A DNA stretch of 64,000 nt from Paracyclopina nana (Eukaryota > Arthropoda > Copepoda > Cyclopoida > Cyclopettidae): positions 14,396,501 to 14,460,500 of the forward strand of contig JAGUCH010000002.1 of NCBI GenBank assembly GCA_019096065.1. The letters are read 5' to 3'. Position numbers and translations under genes: made by a program. This document shows positions 34,707-45,927 of the stretch, piece by piece; within the stretch, counting starts at the first letter, position 1, and each line of letters opens with the position of its first letter. Below the pieces are notes generated by a model that saw only the letters and a list, made by a program, of their open reading frames with translations, was not told the DNA's origin and ran no database searches.

Positions 34707-35502
34707 CAGGGCAATATAAGGAGAGTATAGTGCTTGCTGAGACAAACTGAGAGTCACTTTGCGAATTTGAGTCTGCACCCATGAGTCTATGTACTAAAAT
34801 TATTCTCCTGTCACACCTATGATGTTTTTGGAAGTATTAGAACATATGCCAATTTAAAAAAGATCCTTGCTGTAATTATCAAGCAAAAGGGAACTTTGAC
34901 TTGATCAGGAAATTGATTATTAAAATAACTTTGAAACTGAATATTCCCTCTTTTTTGGCAGCTTTGGCAGTCATGGCAGCTCTGAAGATAATTTGTCAGT
35001 GTGACAAGAGTAATTTTTACATTTTGTTCAAAAATTTTAGCAAAATGCCTCTAGTTGAAGGGAGATGGTATCTCTGATCAAGCAACACTGTTGATTCTCA
35101 ACAGTTCATGCACTGTGTGATCATCCGATGTATAGTTATTCAATTCTCTGTCAATGGCAGATTAAGCTCAGCCTATCACTACAACTAAATAAAGCTTCAT
35201 AGGGGGAGGGATGGAACTTTAGTTTTGGGTTTACCTAATGAACATTGACAAAAAGTGGCGGCCAGCAGCATAACTAACTCTGTTTTTACAAATGTAATCC
35301 ACAATTGTGAACCATGTGATAAATTAGAGTCAAAGTCATTTAAATATCTTAAGTTTTCCCTTACCTTACTAATCTGCCATTTTGATTGCCTTTGCTCGAT
35401 TGGCCAATTTTTCTGTGGGCAGTAAATAGCTGAGGTAGACTCAAATGTGACAATTCCTCTCTTTTTACTCAGCAAGCACTATACTCTCCTTATATTGCCC
35501 TG
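34707..35502. mobile_element. hAT-like non-autonomous element, 8-bp TSD AACAACAC
   Basis: 796 bp with about 35-bp inverted ends starting CAGGGCAATATAAGGAGAG, flanked by the exact 8-bp direct repeat AACAACAC (34699-34706 and 35503-35510). A CAGGG start and an 8-bp duplication are the hAT signature. No transposase frame. It lies 108 bp upstream of the TYW3 start codon. Confidence 0.85.
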
Positions 35503-35510
35503 AACAACAC

Positions 35511-35934
35511 AACTGCAGTCTTCACTCAGCTAAGGGCTACCAGACTTTGCAGAGGCTTTTGTAGAGACACCGTGTGACCAGAGCAGTGAAGGGTTTTAAT
35601 TAGCAACTGTGTTCTGTTAAGCTATATTTTGCTTGGTGTTTGGTAAATTTCAAGTGGTCATGAAGTGGTCAGTTTTCACAAATGGTCAGATTGCTACCCT
35701 GATCATTTTCTTAGTGATAGCAGACATGACCACTTTTTGATCATGGTGGTCAGTGGTAAAGAAGTGGTTACTTTTCAAAAAATGTTCATATTGCTCCCCA
35801 GATCACATTCTGAGTGGCCCCAAAAATGATCACTTTTGACAACAGTGGTCAGGTAATCTGTGGTCTAAAAAGAATGGTCCAGAAAAAAGTCTACCAAAAT
35901 ATTTAAGCAATCTCAAAATAACCATTTTGAGAGT
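35511..35934. repeat. Low-complexity repeat of GTGGTCA/ATGACCAC type words
   Basis: Irregular copies of a TGGTCA-containing word (for example near 35656, 35747 and 35823). No gene is seen. Confidence 0.4.
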
Positions 35935-36118
35935 TGTGTGCCATTTAGGAATTGTGTGTAGATTGTGTGCCCATTGTGTGCCAATTGTTTTGATATTGTG
36001 TGCCTGTTGTGCGCCAATTGTGTGCCGATTGTGTACCTATTGTGTGCTTGTTGTGTGCCTGTTGTGCGCCAATTGTGTGCCAATTGTGTGCCTATTGTGT
36101 ACTTGTTGTGTGCCAAAA
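35935..36118. repeat. Minisatellite of the 10-mer TTGTGTGCCA
   Basis: About 17 degenerate 10-bp copies of a GTGTGCC-containing unit. Further copies at 36843-36925 lie beyond the 36372-36828 MITE. The open frames on both strands here are products of the periodicity. Confidence 0.8.
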
Positions 36119-36155
36119 TTGAAAATATGATTTCTTGGGGAAATAAAGTGACCGC

Positions 36156-36253
36156 ACAATTGACCACTCAAGCGACCACTCAAGCGACCACTCAAGTGAC
36201 CACTTAAGTAACCACTCAAGTGACCACTCAAGTGACCACTCAAACGACCACTC
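36156..36253. repeat. Minisatellite GACCACTCAA(G), 11-bp unit
   Basis: About nine copies of an 11-bp word of the type CGACCACTCAA or TGACCACTCAA. Frames across it are periodic artefacts. Confidence 0.8.
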
Positions 36254-36371
36254 TTCAGTCAAAAAAATTAATATTACAACTCTATGACCAATGAACACCA
36301 GACCAATGTGGCCAATAGTGATCATTTTGGGGACAACTCAAAAAATTATTGTGAGAGCATACATACCATTG

Positions 36372-36828
36372 CACAGTGGCTCAAAATGCCTTCTGGACGC
36401 GCACGGGAAAAAAACTCGCGAAATCGTAGGTGACAATTTTCATAGGGCCGTAAGCTAAAAACTAACATTCAGGACTCCCAAGTCCGCAAATTTCCGCAGC
36501 CAATTTTGATGAATAATCATTAAATGGGGTCTGATTGACCTCTCAGTCATAAAAGAACAATTCAATTCGATTCCTATCAAAAGTTATGGATGCCCAAAAA
36601 GGGGCAAAAATGGCTAATCTAACATTTTTCCTGCCGAAAACTTTTTTAAACAAAGTTTGGATTTGAAGGCCAATTTTGATATGTATTTGTCAATTTCAAC
36701 CATTTTTGTCTCTTTTCATTGCCTAGAAGTCAACCCAATTAGAAGTTGTAAATTGGTGGTTAAATTAGAATTCGGGCGATTTGGCGGATTTTCTAGTGCG
36801 CGTGAAATCGGCTTTTTGACCCACTGTG
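36372..36828. mobile_element. Transib/RAG-like MITE (CACAGTGG ends, TSD CATTG)
   Basis: 457 bp, beginning CACAGTGGCTC and ending GACCCACTGTG, with CATTG on both sides (36367-36371 and 36829-36833). The interior is alignable with the satellite-borne copy at 20116-20574: shared GCGCACGG, a TCGCGAAATC block, GTAAGCTAAAAA, and AAATCGGCTTTTTGA near the right end. An independent insertion with its own duplication validates the termini. No coding capacity. Confidence 0.8.
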
Positions 36829-37000
36829 CATTGTTTAAATTAAGTTGGACATTGTGTGCCTTTTAGTAATTGTTTGACAGATGTGTGCCAATTGTGGGCA
36901 TTGTGTGCCTTTTAGGAGGACCCATGAAAATTGCTTGCTATGTATAGGACTTTACCACAATTTAAGCCAGGTAAAGAAATAAAAAAAAGTTAAAAAATGA

Positions 37001-37065
37001 CTGGGGTTTGAAACCTAGACTGCTGAATCAAGAGCCAGGCGCTCTAACCATTATGCCATAGGTGT
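37001..37065 (-). tRNA. tRNA-like sequence (pseudogene or SINE head)
   Basis: The reverse strand reads a box-A-like TGGCATAATGGTTAGAGCGC and a box-B-like GGTTTCAAACC at normal tRNA spacing, with a CTCTTGA anticodon-loop-like segment between (possible CTT). The T arm can pair. The acceptor ends do not, and the anticodon stem is poor. It is therefore a relic or a SINE promoter, not a confident functional tRNA. Confidence 0.4.
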
Positions 37066-37088
37066 AGGATCAAATGTCGTGGCGGGAC

Positions 37089-40000
37089 GGCCCATACTAA
37101 ATACTGCCCACGATCGCGCACTATCGCGCACTATCGCGCACAATCGCGCACAATCGCGCACAATCGCGCACAAACGCGCAACTACTAAAAACTGCCCATG
37201 GATCAAAACGCGCACAAACGCGCACAAACGCGCACAATCTTAATACTGCCCAGAGATGATAATTAAGAGATAAAAAAAGAATAAGAGTAGAAATACAAAA
37301 ATGAGTCATTTACTCACTTCTGAGACTTGACTCAGTATTCTTGACCCAATGCTGATTTTTGCTGAGAATTTGAGGCACCTGAGTCAACCCCAACCTGTAG
37401 ATTAAGCAAGGATCTACAAAATCCGTTTTTTGGCTGCCCTGAAACGTCTACAGTAGTACTTTTTTTCAGCTAAGAGCAGTCTCAGCATTCTTGACCCTTT
37501 GCTGAGCTCTGCTGAAAATTTGAGGCAGCTGAGTCAATTTTAAGGGCCGATTTCAGGAGTACCAACAAGCTGCTAACTCTTGCCCATGTACTAATAGTTG
37601 ACCAGCATAAAGTAGAAATACAAAAATGAGTCATTTACTCACTTCTGAGACCTGACTCAGTATTCTTGACCCAATGCTGATTTTTGCTCAGAATTTGAGG
37701 CACCTGAGTCAACCCCAACCTGTAGATTAAGCAAGGATCTACAAAATCCGTTTTTTGGCTGCCCTGAAACGTCTACAGTAGTACTTTTTTTCAGCTAAGA
37801 GCAGTCTCAGCATTCTTGACCCTTTGCTGAGCTCTGCTGAAAATTTGAGGCAGCTGAGTCAATTTTAAGGGCCGATTTCAGGAGTACCAACAAGCTGCTA
37901 ACTCCTGCACATGTACTAATAGTTGACCAGCATAAAATAGAAATACAAAAATGAGTCATTTACTCACTTCTGAGACCTGACTCAGTATTCTTGACCCAAT
38001 GCTGATTTTTGCTGAGAATTTGAGGCACCTGAGTCAACCCCAACCTGTAGATTAAGCAAGGATCTACAAAATCCGTTTTTTGGCTGCCCTGAAACGTCCA
38101 CAGTAGTACTTTTTTTCAGCTAAGTGCAGTCTCAGCATTCTTGACCCTTTGCTGAGCTCTGCTGAAAATTTGAGGCAGCTGAGTCAATTTTAAGGGCCGA
38201 TTTCTGGAGTACCAACAAGCTGCTAACTCTTGCCCATGTACTAATAGTTGACCAGCATAAAGTAGAAATACAAAAATGAGTCATTTACTCACTTCTGAGA
38301 CCTGACTCAGTATTCTTGACCCAATGCTGATTTTTGCTGAGAATTTGAGGCACCTGAGTCAACCCCAACCTGTAGATTAAGCAAGGATCTACAAAATCCG
38401 TTTTTTGGCTGCCCTGAAACGTCCACAGTAGTACTTTTTTTCAGCTAAGTGCAGTCTCAGCATTCTTGACCCTTTGCTGAGCTCTGCTGAAAATTTGAGG
38501 CAGCTGAGTCAATTTTAAGGGCCGACTTCAAGAGTACCAACAAGCTGCTAACTTCTGCCCATGTACTAATAGTTGACCAGCATAAAGTAGAAATACAAAA
38601 TTAGTCATTTACTCACTTCTGAGACCTGACTCAGCATTCTTGACCCAATGCTGAGTTTTGCTGAGAATTTGAGGTACCTGAGTCAACCCCAACCTGTAGA
38701 TTAAGCAAGGATCTACAAAATCCGTTTTCTGGCTGCCCTGAAACGTCCACAGTAGTACTTTTTTTCAGCTAAGTGCAGTCTCAGCATTCTTGACCCTTTG
38801 CTGAGCTCTGCTGATAATTTGAGGCAGCTGAGTCAATTTTAAGGGCCGATTTTAGGAGTATCAACAAATTGCTAAGAAAAGCCCATGTACTGAAAGTTGA
38901 CCAGCATAAAATGGAAATACACCTGACTCAGCATTCTTGACCCATTGCTGAGTTTTGCTGAGAATTTGAGGTACCTGAGTCAACCCCAACCTGTAGATTA
39001 AGCAAGGATCTACAAAATCCGTTTTTTGGCTTCCCTGAAACGTCCACAGTAGTACTTTTTTTCAGCTATGAGCAGTCTCAGCATTCTTGACCCTTTGCTG
39101 AGCTCTGCTGAAAATTTGAGGCAGCTGAGTCAATTTTAAGGGCCGATTTCTGGAGTACCAACAAGCTGCTAACTCCTGCCCATGTACTAATAGTTAACCA
39201 GCATAAAGTAGAAATACAAAAATGAGTCATTTACTCACTTCTGAGACCTGACTCAGCATTCTTGACCCATTGCTGAGTTTTGCTGAGAATTTGAGGTACC
39301 TGAGTCAACCCCAACCTGTAGATTAAGCAAGGATCTACAAAATCCGTTTTTTGGCTGCCCTGAAACGTCCACAGTAGTACTTTTTTTCAGCTAAGAGCAG
39401 TCTCAGCATTCTTGACCCAATGCTGAGTTTTGCTGAGAATTTGAGGTACCTGAGTCAACCCCAACCTGTAGATTAAGCAAGGATCTACAAAATCCGTTTT
39501 TTGGCTGCCCTGAAACGTCCACAGTAGTACTTTTTTTCAGCTAAGAGCAGTCTCAGCATTCTTGACCCTTTGCTGAGCTCTGCTGATAATTTGAGGCAGC
39601 TGAGTCAATTTTAAGGGCCGATTTCAGGAGTACCAACAAGCTGCTAACTTCTGCCCATGTACTAATAGTTGGCCAGCATAAAGTAGAAATACAAAAATGA
39701 GTCATTTACTCACTTCTGAGACTTGACTCAGCATTTTTGTATTTTTGTATTTCTATTTTATGCCTGTAAACTTTCAGTACATGGGCTTTACTTAGCAATT
39801 GTTGATACTCCTAAAATCGGCCCTTAAAATTGACTCAGCTGCTTCAAATTTTCAGCAGAGCTCAGCAAAGGGTCAAGAATGCTGAGACTGCACTTAGCTG
39901 AAAAAAAGTACTACTGTGGACGTTTCAGGGCAGCCAAAAAACGGATTTTGTAGATCCTTGCTTAATCTACAGGCTGGGGTTGACTCAGGTACTTCAAATT

Positions 40001-40988
40001 CTCAGCAAAACTCAGCATTGGGTCAAGAATGCTGAGTCAGGTCTCAGAAGTGAGTAACTGACTCATTTTTGTATTTCCATTTTATGCCTGTCAACTTTCA
40101 GTACATGGGCAGAAGTTAGCAGCTTGTTGGTATTCCTAAAATCGGCCCTTAAAATTGACTCAGGTACCTAAAATTTTCAGCAGAGCTCAGCAAAGGGTCA
40201 AGAATGCTGAGACTGCACTTAGCTGAAAAAAAGTACTACTGTGGACGTTTCAGGGCAGCCAAAAAACGGATTTTGTAGATCTTTGCCTAATCTACAGGTT
40301 GGGGTTGACTCAGGTACCTCAAATTCTCAGCAAAACTCAGCATTGGGTCAAGAATGCTGAGTCAAGTCTCAGAAGTGAGTAAATGACTCATTTTTGTATT
40401 TCTACTTTATGCTGGTCACCTATTAGTACATGGGCTTTACTTAGCAATTTGTTGGTACTCCTGAAATCGGCCCTTAAAATTGACTCAGCTGCCTCAAATT
40501 TTCAGCAGAGCTCAGCAAAGGGTGAAGAATGCTGAGACTGCACTTAGCTGAAAAAAAGTACTACTGTGGACGTTTCAGGGCAGCCAAAAAACGGATTTTG
40601 TAGATCCTTGCTTAATCTACAGGTTGGGGTTGACTCAGGTACCTCAAATTCTCAGCAAAACTCAGCATTGGGTCAAGAATGCTGAGTCAGGTCTCAGAAG
40701 TGAGTAACTGACTCATTTTTGTATTTCCATTTTATGCCTGTCAACTTTCAGTACATGGGCTTTACTTGGCAATTTGTTGATGCTCCTAAAATCGCAGTAT
40801 TTAATAGTCATTTTGTTGATCCTTTTGAATATACAGGTTGGGGTTGACTCAGGCGCCCTTAACTCAAAAATATGAGTTTCTTATCATTTTTGGGCAGTAT
40901 TTAGTATTTGCGCGTTTGGGTGCGATAGTGCGCGTTCGTGCACGTTCGTGCGCGTTTGCGCGCGATTGTGGGCAGTATTTAGTATATA
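37089..40988. mobile_element. 3.9-kb foldback/Mutator-like element, 11-bp TSD CGTGGCGGGAC
   Basis: The ends are inverted repeats (ATACTAAATACTGCCCAC followed by subterminal copies of the 10-mer AATCGCGCAC). An exact 11-bp direct repeat CGTGGCGGGAC flanks the element (37078-37088 and 40989-40999). The interior is direct 325-bp units from about 37303 (then 37628, 37953, 38278, 38603 and further irregular ones) that switch to inverted orientation near 39735 and continue reversed to about 40870. No protein is encoded. The long duplication and the subterminal repeats suit Mutator-like or foldback elements. Confidence 0.8.
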
Positions 40989-40999
40989 CGTGGCGGGAC

Positions 41000-41265
41000 A
41001 CATAACATGGTGAAACACAAAATATGGAGTGAGAAGATCACTAAAAAATTCGGGTGGGACATAAATAAAATGGTAGGATCAAATGTCATGGTGGGACACA
41101 TAACATGGTGTGACGCAAAATGTGGTGTGATAAGGACTCAGAAAAATCAAGGTGGGACAATATGTAAGGTGGAACAATATGTAATGGTGGGACTTAAAAG
41201 TAACTTAATCGAGGTTCGACAACACATCTAGGAGAAATCATGCTTAGTTCAAAAGTTCATGGTGG
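41000..41265. repeat. Degenerate GGTGGGACACATAACATGG repeats
   Basis: Irregular copies of a word like ATGGTGGGACAxATAxxATGG. The same word forms the left flank of the 3.9-kb foldback element, which therefore inserted into this repeat. The 74-residue open frame here follows the repeat and is rejected. Confidence 0.6.
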
Positions 41266-42890
41266 GACCAGGGGGGTCTCGTAAGTGAGTTCTTGACGCA
41301 AGTTTTGCATGCTAAAATCACCAAATCTGTTTGTCTTAGCCTAGGTGGCGCTAGTAGTTCTTACTACATAGCGCGTGAGCTGAAGTGACGTGTCAGTCAT
41401 GGAAGCAAGCGGGCTCAGTGCCGTAAATAAAGAGGGTTTCGTGAACAGCTTACTCAGCTTTTGCTGAATATAAGGTTTTGCCGAAATATCAGTGCATTGC
41501 TGCCATTAGGTGTTTGGCCGGCCTGTGCTAGGAGGCAAGCTGCCAAGTACACTAGAAATTGCAAAAAACAAGCCCTTTAACTGAAACTATGTTGCTATTT
41601 TTGACTGGGGATCGCATTTTTTCACTAATGCCTTCCTACAACTACCTTCCATGCAGTGAAAAAGTCTAGAAATTATAAATAAAATCATTGCTGGTTTTCA
41701 TCCCACCCTCACCAATTCCTCACCCCCCTCTCAATTGCTTCAGTGTGACATGAGTCTCAAACAAAGTTTCAAAATGTGCCAGGTCTAAGGCTTGATTTTT
41801 TACAGAAATTGAGCTTCCCTGCATTACTTAAAGTAGTATTTTATTCTCTTTGTAATGACACCCTTTTAAGACATTTCTAACCTGTAATTTCTCTGTTTCA
41901 ATCCAATTTTGCTAGAACTATTTGCAGAGAACCAAGACAGCTAGCCAGCATTCCATGCCATGCCAGTACAAAAACTGTAGCATGAGCAACAGCATTTCTT
42001 GACAGCAATGTTTTAGGGGAATATCTAAATATATGGCTTTTTTATCAAAAAAGTGGCCAATTTAGAACCATAGTGTCCAAAGCTACAAGTTTGTTGTGAA
42101 CTCTTGAGCTATCTGATCAACTAAATGTAAGGCAATTTTCATCATAATTCGATCTGTCATGCCAAAGACAGGTTTCTGGATATGAAGTGACTGAATGAAG
42201 CAAATTGCCTTGACTTTCATGAAAATTGACCAAAAGTATGCCAAATGAATCCTAAAATAATTAGAAAAGCTACAAGCTTAGTCACAGCTCTTTTCTTGGC
42301 CAGTTAAATGAGGAAATAGGCAAAAAACATTTGTTTACTTTTCAAAAGTGATGTGATGACATCATGAATGGGTGGGCCAATGGTGTAAGAATTTGCCCTA
42401 TTTTCATAATGGCTGCTGTGGTATGGGATGGCAGTGTTTTAGACACATCCATTTAGAGACAAATTTTACTGCAATTTTGGCACTTCTTGGAACAAAATAA
42501 GAATTTGCAACTAATAGTTCAGAGCTCCACTTCATGCTAATTTGGCGGAAATTTTAAAAATCAAAGCAAATGCAAAAATGCAAATATTTCCTTGAGATTC
42601 AATCAGAACTTGACTTTAGTTAAATATTTACGTACTTATTTCACAATTACTTAATTCCTTGACAATTTTTTCTTCAGCAAAGTTGTTTTTTGCCTTCTGT
42701 TGTAGTATTTTATTTTTCCATCACTGACTTTTAGCTGCTCGGTTTGTTATACTCTAATATGTACAGCTCTGAGCGGGCTAATCTCACGCGTCTTCAACAG
42801 AGCTCCTAGATAAGTTCCGTCTTTTTTTAAAAATATGCAATTTGGACACTTTTTGATAATTTAAGGCAGTTTATGGAAACTCAAATTTAC
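41266..42890. mobile_element. 1.6-kb non-coding dispersed repeat, class unknown
   Basis: The first 150 bp (from GACCAGGGGGGTCTCG) and the last 110 bp are repeated almost exactly at 63216-63463, where the middle is missing. That defines a mobile or at least dispersed unit. There is no open frame of note, no clear terminal inverted repeat and no duplication seen. Confidence 0.6.
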
Positions 42891-43275
42891 ACAGCTTACA
42901 CACTAGGTTAACTAAGCCCAACCCAACCTAACTTTCTATTCCTAGCCGTAACTTAACCACATTTCAACGCATGCGAAATTTACTTATGACTTTTTTTACC
43001 AAACCAGCTTCATTTTCAGCTTAATTGGGAAGCCTCACTGTTCCCTGAGCCAACAACATAGTTAGCTAGAGTAAATTAAGCAGACATCTTCGGTTAAAGC
43101 TTGCATGTATTTTTCTGCACATATTTTAAGCCAAAATTAGAGTGAAAGCCAAGATAAAAAAAATTGAGGAGGTCACTGTAATGAATGAAAATTACATAAG
43201 TTTAATAATACCACTCAAGGATTTGGTATATCTTTGTTCCTTGGTCATTTTGATGCTCTTTTAAAAAATCAGCTT
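42891..43275. other. Intergenic, no gene recognised
   Basis: AT-rich spacer 3' of the secreted kelch-like gene. No polyadenylation signal is certain. Confidence 0.4.
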
Positions 43276-45076
43276 TTATGCACAAGAAGGGCCAAAAAAC
43301 GAGTCAGGTGCTGGAATGATTTGTTCAAAGTCGTAGAAAGCTGGAATTCGCGTCAATGTGTCTACCCAAATGCACTCATCGATGAGATCAATTGTTGACT
43401 TGCACGAATAAAACATAGCATCAACATCGATGGCATAAATTTGATTTGAGAAAGGAAACAGTTTTACAAAATTAATCTTAGAAGGAGGGCTCATTGACTT
43501 TTGACCAACAAGTGCAAGGGTCTCAGCATCAATTGTCCAAACTCCAGTGTTCCGTGCAAGGATAATCTTACTGTCAATTTTTGAGCAGAGGCAAAAATAA
43601 TGTTGACCTGGAATATATCCCATGTATTGGGGACCAGATTGGAATGTTTTGTTGGCAATATCATAGATGTAAGTACCATTCAAATGGACAAATAAAAGTT
43701 GAGAGGAGTTAACTGCAACAATGCATTTAAAGGTTAAGGAGTGTGGCAAATCCGGACCTAGTTCACTCTGCTTGGTCACTGGATCATAAAATTCAGTTCC
43801 TACTGCATTTCCTGGTCCACCTGCCAAGAAGAGCTTATCATTGACAACTATGGAAAGGGCTCTTGATCTTGGCAAAAGTAAACTGTTTTCATCCCATGTG
43901 AAGTGAGTGCTGCAAGAATTGTTGAGCCTGATGCATTCGGTATTCTCAGATCCATCTGAAAATTTTCCGCCACACAATACAAGGGATTCTACAACCTCCA
44001 TGTAGGCTCCAGTAAAATCGTAGAAGTACAGCCTACCAAATGATGTACCAGATAATTTCACTTGGCTTTCACCAAATTCTACAACACCAGCGTGTTCATA
44101 AGCATCAACGTACATGTATTTGGCTGCATGGGTAAATTTTGCTTAAAGCAAGCATTCTACTTATGCTCATTTTTGCTTATACTCACTCCATTGCAGCCGC
44201 TTGCTTTCAAAGATTACCAATTGGGTGGATAAATTCAATGAAATGTAAAATGAGCTGTCGAAGCCTGGATTTGATGAGTAGTTTCCCAAGACACAAGTTT
44301 TATTGTGGAGCAAGTAAAAATCGCATGGATATTTTGCAGCCATCAAGCAGACGAGCTCACATGACTCTTGAGTGGAGGCAAAAGCATTCAGAGCATACAG
44401 CTTTGTCCCAATTTTACTCAGAGCTTGGCTTGATTTTTTAACATAATCTGGGCCAGAAAAAGCTGCAACTTTGATGAAAACTTTTTGTTGCATGGCATAG
44501 AAGAATGGAGTGTGGGCATTATAAAAACTGAAGTTTCCTACGTAGCATTTGCCTTGGTCTATGATGTAAAAATGGCATGATTTGCTGAACTGGAATTGGC
44601 ATTGAGCTGAGCATGTCTTGCCATTCTCATTTGTCAAGAAACCAAAAACTTTTCGCCGCCATGGAAATTCTAGATCCAATGCTTTATAATGATTTTGGGC
44701 CAAATTATCTGGAAGCGTGTAAAATGTATCTTTATCATAGTTTGAGAACCGCTGACTCTTTTTCACCCCTACCCAGATTTACAAAAGCCCTTGTCTCCTT
44801 GACGGTAAAATTGTACTCGTCATTATCAATGAGGCTGAGGTTAAACAAGTACATGGTGTTTTGATCCCAAGCTACTCCAGAGCAATTCACATCAATGCTA
44901 CATCTTGCACACCTCTCAATGACTGAGCTTCTGTTCGTTGTAGGAATAGCTTGGTAGAGTGACTTGAACAAACTTTCCTTCAAGTGAGGGGTGATGTCTT
45001 TGTACATTGTATTATGCGCAAGCGATACTGCAAATCCACAAGCGAGGATCAATGTGAGAATGCTATGCATGTTCAT
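43276..45076 (-). CDS. Secreted PAN/apple-like and kelch-like beta-propeller protein (3 exons)
   Basis: Exons 45076-44773, 44708-44187 and 44123-43276 (introns 64 and 63 nt) give about 557 residues. It starts with a signal peptide (MNMHSILTLILACGFAVSLA). Cysteine-rich PAN/apple-like modules follow (ERCARCSIDVNCSGVAW; CSAQCQFQFSKSCHFYI; ESCELVCLMAAKYPCDFYLL). The last part is a kelch/galactose-oxidase-like propeller (SLVLCGGKFSDGS, DKLFLAGGPGNAVGTEFYDP, GTYIYDIANKTF). Many N-glycosylation sequons and paired cysteines indicate an extracellular protein. The exact function is not known; adhesion or carbohydrate binding is inference. Start and splice phases are consistent. Confidence 0.8.
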
Positions 45077-45927
45077 GATTCTAAGCCATAGAAGTGACTA
45101 AAAGCGGGCGCTATTTTTAAAATGGCTCGAATGATTGCCTGTGCTCGCTCCAAGAAATGCACCTAAAGATTAATTTCTAGAAGGTTGCATTTGATCACCA
45201 CTCCAGTGACCTTAAGCATGCTAATCACTATAATGCAACCACTCTGCATTTTAATTTCAATATATCCTTAATTAGGGTCGAGAGCGCGTAGCGCTCGAGA
45301 CCCTGCAGTTAACCTCTAATGGGGAAGGAAAAGTCGAGTTTTTGTGCAAATTTACGAGATTATAAAAGTATTCAGTACCTTACAAATGGCATTTTTCATC
45401 AAAAAAACAGCTTACTTCCAAAAATATATCTGGTAAAAAATTGAATGCTGTGTTGTTTACTGGTTGACCAATCAAATTTGCTTATTTCATCACATGACAG
45501 AGCCGGCGGAGATGAAGCAGGTCATTATGCCAATCAGAAGTGCCAACCTCTATCACATGACAAAGCTTTTGGAGATGAGGCAGGTCATTCTCGAATTTGA
45601 TTGGTGTAACTATCTGAAGGAATGCCGCTATTGGGGCTTTACAAAATTGATTTTTGCAAATTATAATCTTACGCCTAATGGCTCCTGAACCATGCAACAA
45701 CATTCGTTTGGTCTCAGACCCGAGGCGAGCTTGATACCTGGCAGCACTCAGGTTGTCGTGGTGCAGATATCTAGTCCATGAAGCCTTTGCTTGACCTTCC
45801 TAGGCTCAAAAAGGCATCGCTGTCGCACACCATGGATGAACGTATTTCAATCAAGAAACAGCGTGTAATTTGCCTAAGTGTTTCAGCTTTATTCTACATA
45901 AGCAATTAGGACATTCATAAGAAAACA
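45077..45927. repeat. Intergenic with a possible repeat insertion
   Basis: The segment from about 45277 to 45735 starts with GGGTCGAGAGCGC facing GCGCTCGAGACCC (a small hairpin) and carries two diverged copies of a CATGACA...GAGATGA(A/G)GCAGGTCATT word at 45493 and 45557. A repeat origin is likely but its borders are unclear. No gene. Confidence 0.4.

Noticed and set aside
34600..34782. N-terminal extension of TYW3 to 34782
   Set aside because: It lacks family similarity and runs into the hAT-like element that starts at 34707.
35935..36250. CRISPR-like short repeats
   Set aside because: The units are 10-11 bp, contiguous and without unique spacers, in a eukaryotic genome: plain minisatellites.
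35927..36325. Cysteine- and tryptophan-rich open frames on both strands
   Set aside because: Products of the minisatellite periodicity.
37001..37065. Functional tRNA-Lys gene
   Set aside because: Boxes A and B are present, but the acceptor stem does not pair and the anticodon stem is poor.
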